From a virus: a stretch of DNA of 27,813 bases. Below the pieces are notes generated by a model. That model worked only from the letters and a program-made list of their open reading frames with translations. It did not search any database and had not been told where the DNA came from. Location: IMG/VR virus record IMGVR_UViG_3300010158_000266, positions 1 to 27,813 of that record; one strand, written 5' to 3'. The translations under genes and the position numbers were made by a program. Numbering within the stretch: the first letter of the stretch is position 1; every line of letters starts with the position of its first letter. Shown here in pieces: positions 23,886 to 27,813 of this stretch.

Positions 23886-23912
23886 GCAGGTTGGCAACCA
23901 AACCTACCTGCT
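23885..23912 (+). other. Stem-loop between nrdA and nrdB, overlapping a promoter
   Basis: AGCAGGT and ACCTGCT pair perfectly over seven bases with a 14-base loop, beginning at the last base of the nrdA stop. No T tract follows. The loop contains the -35 element of the promoter that drives nrdB, so the dyad could act as attenuator, RNA-stability element or operator. Confidence 0.5.
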
Positions 23913-23919
23913 CTATAAT
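23891..23919 (+). promoter_or_regulatory. Sigma-70-type promoter for nrdB
   Basis: TTGGCA (23891-23896) is followed by exactly 17 bases and TATAAT (23914-23919). This is five of six plus six of six matches to the housekeeping consensus at optimal spacing, and it lies 26 bases before the nrdB start. It is the only full housekeeping-type promoter I found in the window. It suggests that host polymerase can transcribe nrdB and the genes behind it early, before the phage late factors act. Confidence 0.65.
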
Positions 23920-23945
23920 TAACACATACAGATGAGGAAACAATC

Positions 23946-25043
23946 ATGAGCGTTTTTGACGTTGCTAACCGATCGGACCACACCAAGAGCCTAGCGTTCC
24001 TTGATCCCAACGGCGGTGTGAGCATCCAGCGCTATGATACCATGAAGTACAAGACTCTGGACAAGCTCACAGAGAAGCAGCTGGGATTCTTTTGGTTGCC
24101 CACTGAGGTTGACATCTTCAAGGATGCCAAGGACTTCAAGGATCTCACTGCGCACGAACAGCACATCTTCACCAGCAATCTCAAGCGACAGATACTGCTA
24201 GACAGCGTGCAAGGTCGCGCACCCAGCGTGGCTTTTGGCCCAATCTGCAGCTTGCCCGAGCTGGAGAACTGGATCACCACTTGGACGTTTTCTGAGACCA
24301 TACACAGCCGCAGCTACACTCACATCATACGCAACGTCTACAGCAATCCCAGCAAGATCTTTGATGAACTCATGGACATCGCTGAGATCGTTGACTGTGC
24401 AGGTGATATCAGTAAGTATTATGACGAGCTCATAGACATGAACAACAAGCTGGCCGTGAATGCCAGCGATTATGATGTCTATCGCCACAAGCAGCTGATC
24501 TGGTTATGCATGATGAGCGTGAACATCCTCGAAGGTGTGCGCTTCTACGTGAGCTTTGCCTGCAGCTGGGCGTTTGCTGAAGTCAAGAAGATGGAAGGCA
24601 ATGCCAAGATCATCAAGTTCATCGCACGTGACGAGAATCTGCACTTGGCCAGCACACAGACGCTGCTGAAGATCCTACCCAAGGATGATCCCGACTATGC
24701 CAAGATTGAAGTTGAGCTTCAAGCTGAAGCCATCAAGATGTTTGAAGATGCTGTGGATCAAGAGAAGCGTTGGGCAGATTATCTGTTCAAGGATGGCAGC
24801 ATGATCGGCCTAAACAATCAGCTGCTCAGCGATTATGTGGAATGGATCGCTAACAAGCGCATGACTGCCGTGGGATTGCCCAGCAAGTACAAGGGAGGTA
24901 CCAATCCTTTGCCATGGACGCAGAAATGGATTGCTGGCGGAGAAGTGCAGGTTGCTCCTCAGGAAGTGGAGCTCAGCAGCTATGTGAGCGGTGGTACCAA
25001 GCAGGACGTGGGCTCAGACAGCTTCAAGGGATTTAGCCTCTGA
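23946..25043 (+). CDS. nrdB: Class Ia ribonucleoside-diphosphate reductase, small (beta) subunit
   Basis: The 365-residue protein is the radical-generating partner of NrdA. Aligned by eye with the Escherichia coli subunit, the di-iron ligands are all present: D86 in QILLDS, E117 and H120 in FSETIH, the glutamate in NILEGVRFYVSFAC, and the E/H pair in ARDENLH. The radical tyrosine is Y124 in SRSYTH. The C-terminal tail ends DSFKGFSL, similar to the peptide that binds NrdA. A GAGGAAA ribosome binding site precedes the start. The stop overlaps the glycosyltransferase start as TGATG. Confidence 0.97.
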   Translation: MSVFDVANRSDHTKSLAFLDPNGGVSIQRYDTMKYKTLDKLTEKQLGFFWLPTEVDIFKDAKDFKDLTAHEQHIFTSNLKRQILLDSVQGRAPSVAFGPICSLPELENWITTWTFSETIHSRSYTHIIRNVYSNPSKIFDELMDIAEIVDCAGDISKYYDELIDMNNKLAVNASDYDVYRHKQLIWLCMMSVNILEGVRFYVSFACSWAFAEVKKMEGNAKIIKFIARDENLHLASTQTLLKILPKDDPDYAKIEVELQAEAIKMFEDAVDQEKRWADYLFKDGSMIGLNNQLLSDYVEWIANKRMTAVGLPSKYKGGTNPLPWTQKWIAGGEVQVAPQEVELSSYVSGGTKQDVGSDSFKGFSL

Positions 25044-25732
25044 TGCGTGTTGCTATGATCACACCCTATCATGCCGAGGATGCTGCCACTCTGCGCAGGT
25101 GTCATGGCAGCGTAAAGGCTCAGACCTATGCTAACATTCGACACATCTTGGTAAGTGATGGTAACCCTCATCCCATGGTAGACAAGCTTGATACGGTAGA
25201 CCACATCAAGCTACCTAAAACTCACGCCGATGCAGGCGCGACACCGCGGGCAGTAGCAGCTCTCAGCGCATTTAGCCAAGGCTACGATGCTGTGGGATTC
25301 ATCGACGCTGATTGCTATCTCAAGCCCAATCACGTTGAGCTCATGGTAGACATCTTGTCTGAGAGCGGTGCTGATGGTGTGATAGCCACCAGGGTCATAC
25401 ACAGCCAAGACGATCGTGAAATGTACGTTGATCGTGTGGAAAGCAACGGTGAGAACATGGTGGATACCAACAGCTGGTTCCTCACCCGCAAGGCCCTGCC
25501 GGCCATGACAGGCTGGATAGTCGAACCAGGACAACAACTGTGGAGCGATAGATATTTCGCTAAGGCAGTGATGGATCTTGGACTTGGTATAGTGCGCAGT
25601 GATGAACCTACTGTAGTTTATGTCACACGCTGGGCTTGGCATTATGAATATGCTGGTTGGCCTATACCCGATGGTACTGTGTGGATACATACCAACGCTG
25701 ATGGTTCATTGAGCCACGTTATACACCAATAA
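25043..25732 (+). CDS. Family 2 (GT-A fold) glycosyltransferase
   Basis: The 229-residue protein starts MRVAMITPYHAEDAATLRRC and shows the GT2 pattern: a nucleotide-binding first half (SVKAQTYANIRHILVSDGNP) and a D-A-D metal/sugar-nucleotide site in GFIDADCYLKPNHVEL. There are later acidic residues but no membrane segment, so it is cytoplasmic. Such enzymes transfer a sugar from a nucleotide donor to DNA bases, glycans or proteins. The acceptor cannot be read here, and no hydroxymethylase for base modification is in the window. Its overlap with nrdB and position before a glutaredoxin put it in the nucleotide-metabolism operon. Modification of phage DNA or of virion proteins is possible but unproven. 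Confidence 0.85.
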   Translation: MRVAMITPYHAEDAATLRRCHGSVKAQTYANIRHILVSDGNPHPMVDKLDTVDHIKLPKTHADAGATPRAVAALSAFSQGYDAVGFIDADCYLKPNHVELMVDILSESGADGVIATRVIHSQDDREMYVDRVESNGENMVDTNSWFLTRKALPAMTGWIVEPGQQLWSDRYFAKAVMDLGLGIVRSDEPTVVYVTRWAWHYEYAGWPIPDGTVWIHTNADGSLSHVIHQ

Positions 25733-25735
25733 ATA
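25728..25735 (+). promoter_or_regulatory. T4-late-type promoter for the glutaredoxin unit
   Basis: AATAAATA, seven of eight matches to TATAAATA, is followed by TTCCAG. It spans the stop codon of the glycosyltransferase gene and lies 18 bases before the glutaredoxin start. Confidence 0.6.
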
Positions 25736-25752
25736 TTCCAGAGGATACGCCG

Positions 25753-26019
25753 ATGCATGCCATCATTTACACCAAAGATCACTGCCCATACTGCACTAGA
25801 GCTAAAGCATTGTTTGACAAACACAGCATCACCTATGACGAGAAGATCATCGGCGTAACTAATGGTGATGACCGCAAGCTGAAATCAAACCAATCACTGA
25901 GCGATCGCACAGAACTTCTGGCAGTCTGTCCAGATGCTAAGACCGTGCCACAGATATGGCTAGACGGAACGCACATCGGTGGCCATGATGATCTGGTCAA
26001 GCATCTAGGGAGCAAGTGA
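25753..26019 (+). CDS. Glutaredoxin
   Basis: The 88-residue protein has the glutaredoxin active site C11-P-Y-C14, the cis-proline motif TVPQIW and the glutathione-binding GGHDDL near the C-terminus. Its size is that of classical small glutaredoxins. It would carry electrons from glutathione to the C-terminal CDSC pair of NrdA, the same job as T4 NrdC. A GAGG ribosome binding site lies about eight bases before the ATG. The gene has its own late promoter just upstream in addition to read-through from nrdB. Confidence 0.95.
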   Translation: MHAIIYTKDHCPYCTRAKALFDKHSITYDEKIIGVTNGDDRKLKSNQSLSDRTELLAVCPDAKTVPQIWLDGTHIGGHDDLVKHLGSK

Positions 26020-26026
26020 GACCAAC

Positions 26027-26980
26027 ATGCCTTACCTACCTCGCGGATTTCCACAGGCACTGGACCTCATAGATGCAGGTGTTGAAGACGTTTACTATAG
26101 CCCAAACGTGTTCATCAACAATGTACAGGCAGCACTATGGTTACCGCCCCAGCTTGGTAATAGCTTTCTCACCGCACTGAACATACCAGTGCCACCACCA
26201 GTTGCTGATTATGCCCCAAATCCAGAACAGATCAAAAACTATAAGGCTGCCCAGGCATATGCAGACGCAAATCCAGATGAACTTGAAAATGATGATGGTA
26301 CGATAACAAAACAAGCAGAAGCTCCTCCTCCTGGACCTCGCACAAGCGATCCAAATGACCATGCAGGTGATCCGGAACCAATATCATCTGGAGTGACACC
26401 TCCGCCTAGTGGTGCTGCTGGTCTGTGGGGCTCGTTGGAAAGCTATCTCAATCAGTTGAAAGCAGAAGGAGAAGCTGGCAAATGGAAAGCGACGCGGACT
26501 GAACCCGGCAATCCCAACATACTCAACTGCTATGCTCACACCATTGGTATAGCCAATGCCAAGAGAATCGAACCAGGTGATAAGTGTCCATGGTGTGCTG
26601 CTTTTGTTGGTACTGTGCTACAATCGCTGGGTATACCAGCTCTAAAAACGGCAACAGCTGACAGCTATGCCACTGACTGGGTACGTAAATGCGGAGCCAA
26701 AGCCATATCTATAAATGATCCAACGCAGTGGCGTAGAAATGATATCTTCGTCAGCGAGAACGGCAGAAACCATCACGTGGCATTTGTGCGAGGTGTTGAT
26801 CCAAGTTCCGGAAGAGTGCGTCTGCTAGGTGGCAACCAAGGGCATGACCTCACAGAGACTAACTTCTTAAACAACTATCGATACAGAAAGTTCGTGGGCC
26901 GTGCCTGGGACATACCTCCAGAAGCTGACAAGCCTATAGTTGGCTCGCTGACAGGTGGCGGCCATGTCAAGACGCGCTAA
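26027..26980 (+). CDS. Virion-type peptidoglycan hydrolase (NlpC/CHAP-like, TIGR02594 type) with PAAR-like head
   Basis: The 317-residue protein is modular. Residues 1-45 contain EDVYYSPNVFINNVQAALWL, reminiscent of the beta-turn pattern of PAAR-like spike-tip proteins. Residues about 55-130 are a Pro/Asp-rich linker. The C-terminal half is a papain-like amidase or peptidase: catalytic Cys C190 in KCPWCAAFVGTVLQSLGI, the GDI-like RNDIFVS strand, H249/H250 in HHVAFVRG, and LLGGNQGHDL. The PWCaaFV ... HVaFV ... LGGNQ order is that of TIGR02594. There is no signal peptide or membrane helix, so the protein is more likely part of the injection apparatus than a free endolysin. Both views remain open. 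Confidence 0.8.
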   Translation: MPYLPRGFPQALDLIDAGVEDVYYSPNVFINNVQAALWLPPQLGNSFLTALNIPVPPPVADYAPNPEQIKNYKAAQAYADANPDELENDDGTITKQAEAPPPGPRTSDPNDHAGDPEPISSGVTPPPSGAAGLWGSLESYLNQLKAEGEAGKWKATRTEPGNPNILNCYAHTIGIANAKRIEPGDKCPWCAAFVGTVLQSLGIPALKTATADSYATDWVRKCGAKAISINDPTQWRRNDIFVSENGRNHHVAFVRGVDPSSGRVRLLGGNQGHDLTETNFLNNYRYRKFVGRAWDIPPEADKPIVGSLTGGGHVKTR

Positions 26981-27034
26981 TATTGCGCGACAGCTGGCTG
27001 CACCGTAAAATCAAGCACGCATAGGAGAACCAAC

Positions 27035-27373
27035 ATGCTCATAGAGAAATCCTGGAAGGTAGACGACATCTGCACGGTCAAGATGACCAGCGGAGAAGAG
27101 ATAATCACCAAGATCACAGCAGCTGACGAGAACACTATAACCATGAACAAGCCGCTTAGCGTGCAGATCAGCGTAGACCCTAACACGGGCCGCATGGGTA
27201 TGCAGCTGATGCCTGGCTTCGCTCTCACGGTAACCGTGGATGCCAAGCTCAAAGTCAGCCTGAGCCATGTGCTGTTCATCACTCTGACAGAAGACAGCGT
27301 TAAGAAGAGCTATCTCAGCATGACCAGCAGCTTGAGCATACCCGCAGGTGGCATTCCCAGCAAGTTTGCTTGA
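27035..27373 (+). CDS. Small Sm-like (LSm) beta-barrel-type protein
   Basis: The 112-residue protein has the composition and turn pattern of an Sm/Hfq-type small barrel: DICTVKMTSGEEIITKITAA, then TITMNKPLSVQI and a Gly/Met-rich loop before a final pair of strands. Similar small proteins with a VKM-SGEEII start occur in T4-like marine phages. An AGGAGA ribosome binding site is eight bases before the ATG. RNA or protein binding is possible by fold analogy only. The zinc-ribbon gene follows three bases after its stop. Confidence 0.75.
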   Translation: MLIEKSWKVDDICTVKMTSGEEIITKITAADENTITMNKPLSVQISVDPNTGRMGMQLMPGFALTVTVDAKLKVSLSHVLFITLTEDSVKKSYLSMTSSLSIPAGGIPSKFA

Positions 27374-27376
27374 TAG

Positions 27377-27601
27377 ATGCAGCCAACTCCAACTATGACC
27401 TGGATCCAGGGACAGCCCTGCAGCCATTGCGGTAAGCCAACCGAAGCCATACTGCACCAGTTCCAGGGTGGTGACCGGCAGTGGAGCTATTGGGCACCAC
27501 TGTACCACAACGCCCAGCGCAATCTGGGATTCTGCGATGTTAAGTGCAGCTGCGAGTGGGCCAGGGTTGACTTGTACAAAAAACCTGCTATAAATACCTA
27601 G
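27377..27601 (+). CDS. Small zinc-ribbon protein, overlapping a late promoter
   Basis: The 74-residue protein has a four-cysteine zinc site: CSHCGK near the N-terminus and CDVKCS further on. In between is an aromatic stretch (WSYWAPLYHNAQRNLGF). Treble-clef or zinc-ribbon folds of this size often bind nucleic acid or bridge proteins. The start at 27377 lies just after the previous stop and has no clear ribosome binding site; an ATG at 27395 is an alternative. The last codons contain the perfect late promoter for the tmRNA. Confidence 0.7.
   Translation: MQPTPTMTWIQGQPCSHCGKPTEAILHQFQGGDRQWSYWAPLYHNAQRNLGFCDVKCSCEWARVDLYKKPAINT
27589..27596 (+). promoter_or_regulatory. Perfect T4-late promoter in front of the tmRNA
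   Basis: TATAAATA is an eight-of-eight match to the T4 late consensus, the best in the window. It lies inside the last codons of the zinc-ribbon gene. Transcription would start near 27605, just ahead of the tmRNA acceptor piece. Confidence 0.75.
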
Positions 27602-27813
27602 TTGATGTTGATAGCATCGTAATAAGCGGTCTGGACCCGGGGGCGGTACCCGGCGCCTCCACCATAGATACATGCGAGGGTTGAAGTCCCTAGTTGCTTC
27701 GTGACCCTATGAGGCATTCTAGCTTTAGGTGTGTATCTTTGATGGGGGCGAAATAGGATCGACAGACGTGTAAAGGGTAGCAGGAGTCAGCAGGTTAGGC
27801 ACGCCTCCGGGTA
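27602..27813 (+). ncRNA. ssrA: Circularly permuted (two-piece) tmRNA, 3' end outside window
   Basis: The gene has the reversed order known from alphaproteobacteria: first the acceptor piece, then an intervening segment, then the coding piece. The acceptor piece ends with CGCCTCC and ACCA (27654-27664). The coding piece opens with GGGGGCGAAATAGGATCGAC at 27744, the canonical tmRNA 5' end. GGGGGCG (27744-27750) pairs with CGCCTCC (27654-27660) over seven pairs, one a G-U. The T arm is CCGGG-7-CCCGG (27637-27653) with loop GGCGGTA, not the usual TTCRANY. CAGAC (27763-27767) pairs with GTCTG (27629-27633) as stem P2. The 5' end of the acceptor piece is not exactly known, and the tag reading frame lies beyond the window. 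The product would free stalled ribosomes with SmpB and tag the peptide for proteolysis. Confidence 0.9.
27665..27743 (+). other. Intervening segment of the permuted tmRNA precursor
   Basis: These 79 bases connect the mature 3' end (after ACCA) with the mature 5' end of the coding piece and would be removed on processing. AGATACA (27666-27672) pairs perfectly with TGTATCT (27732-27738), extending the acceptor stem as a continuous helix with a small internal bulge. An inner hairpin AGGG-7-CCCT lies at about 27677-27691. Such closure is expected for a precursor cut by host RNase P at the 5' end of the coding piece and by 3' tRNA-processing nucleases after the CCA. Confidence 0.75.

Noticed and set aside
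23946-23963. NrdB start MSVFDV as another member of the leader family
   Set aside because: Acidic residue 5 and valine 6 fit, but there is no basic residue 2 and no cleavage site, and NrdB is a known cytoplasmic enzyme. It shows that the loose form of the pattern is not specific.
27011-27673. 220-codon open frame on the minus strand
   Set aside because: It runs antisense to the Sm-like gene, the zinc-ribbon gene and the tmRNA acceptor piece, has no ribosome binding site or promoter, and has the composition of a reverse-frame shadow.
1-27813. tRNA genes, CRISPR arrays, insertion sequences, integrase
   Set aside because: I looked for cloverleaf-like T-arm and CCA patterns, regularly spaced repeats, and transposase or integrase motifs. 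Only the tmRNA acceptor region fits a tRNA-like pattern.

Overview
This window is part of a large T4-superfamily tailed phage genome, or a metagenomic contig of one, whose host is most likely an alphaproteobacterium. The phage call rests on a T4-type primase (gp61-like) and replicative helicase (gp41-like), class Ia ribonucleotide reductase NrdA/NrdB with a glutaredoxin, a RecB-like PD-(D/E)XK nuclease, an A-type Fe-S carrier, several fibre or spike proteins, and a series of T4-late-type promoters (core TAAATA, best copy TATAAATA). The host guess rests on the right end. There the window runs into a circularly permuted, two-piece-type tmRNA gene of the architecture used by alphaproteobacteria. 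Base composition is about half GC, which would fit phages of the Sinorhizobium PhiM12 type better than phages of AT-rich SAR11 cells, but this is inference.

Layout. 1-592: end of an unidentified, probably structural gene. 613-3417: tightly overlapping replication cassette of primase, a stand-alone cupin and the gp41-like helicase. 3407-3874: the only minus-strand gene. 3902-3932: divergent late promoters. 3956-8858: an operon with ATGA overlaps, coding for a small helical protein, an Ala/Lys-rich protein, a 617-residue protein with a hydrophobic core, a protein with ATP-dependent-ligase motifs, and two unknowns. 8922-9704: a monocistronic, apparently very highly expressed virion-type gene with its own promoter and terminator. 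9800-11834: small conserved proteins ending with an IscA/ErpA-like carrier. 11917-18501: a long acidic, helical, repeat-containing protein, a 836-residue beta-repeat fibre protein, and a protein with four tandem helix-turn-helix (HTH) units. 18541-19224: nuclease. 19283-21328: pectate-lyase-fold tail spike and a small unknown. 21570-26980: nrdA, nrdB, a family 2 glycosyltransferase, glutaredoxin, and a virion-type peptidoglycan hydrolase. 27035-27601: an Sm-like barrel protein and a zinc-ribbon protein. 27602-end: the permuted tmRNA.

Two things stand out. First, the phage carries its own two-piece tmRNA, placed directly behind a perfect late promoter. This suggests it supplies ribosome rescue and protein tagging late in infection. 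Second, seven otherwise unrelated proteins between 4.2 and 18.2 kb share an N-terminal pattern M-[RK]-x-x-[ED]-[FIV], in several cases followed by an L/I-x-E site before A or S. This resembles the capsid targeting leader of T4 internal head proteins, which the prohead protease gp21 removes. If it is real, the phage packages and injects a set of proteins that includes a ligase-like nucleotidyltransferase, a membrane-active protein and a multi-HTH DNA-binding protein.

No intergenic stretch exceeds about 300 bases; the longest (21329-21569) is described below. I saw no tRNA genes, CRISPR arrays, insertion sequences or integrase.
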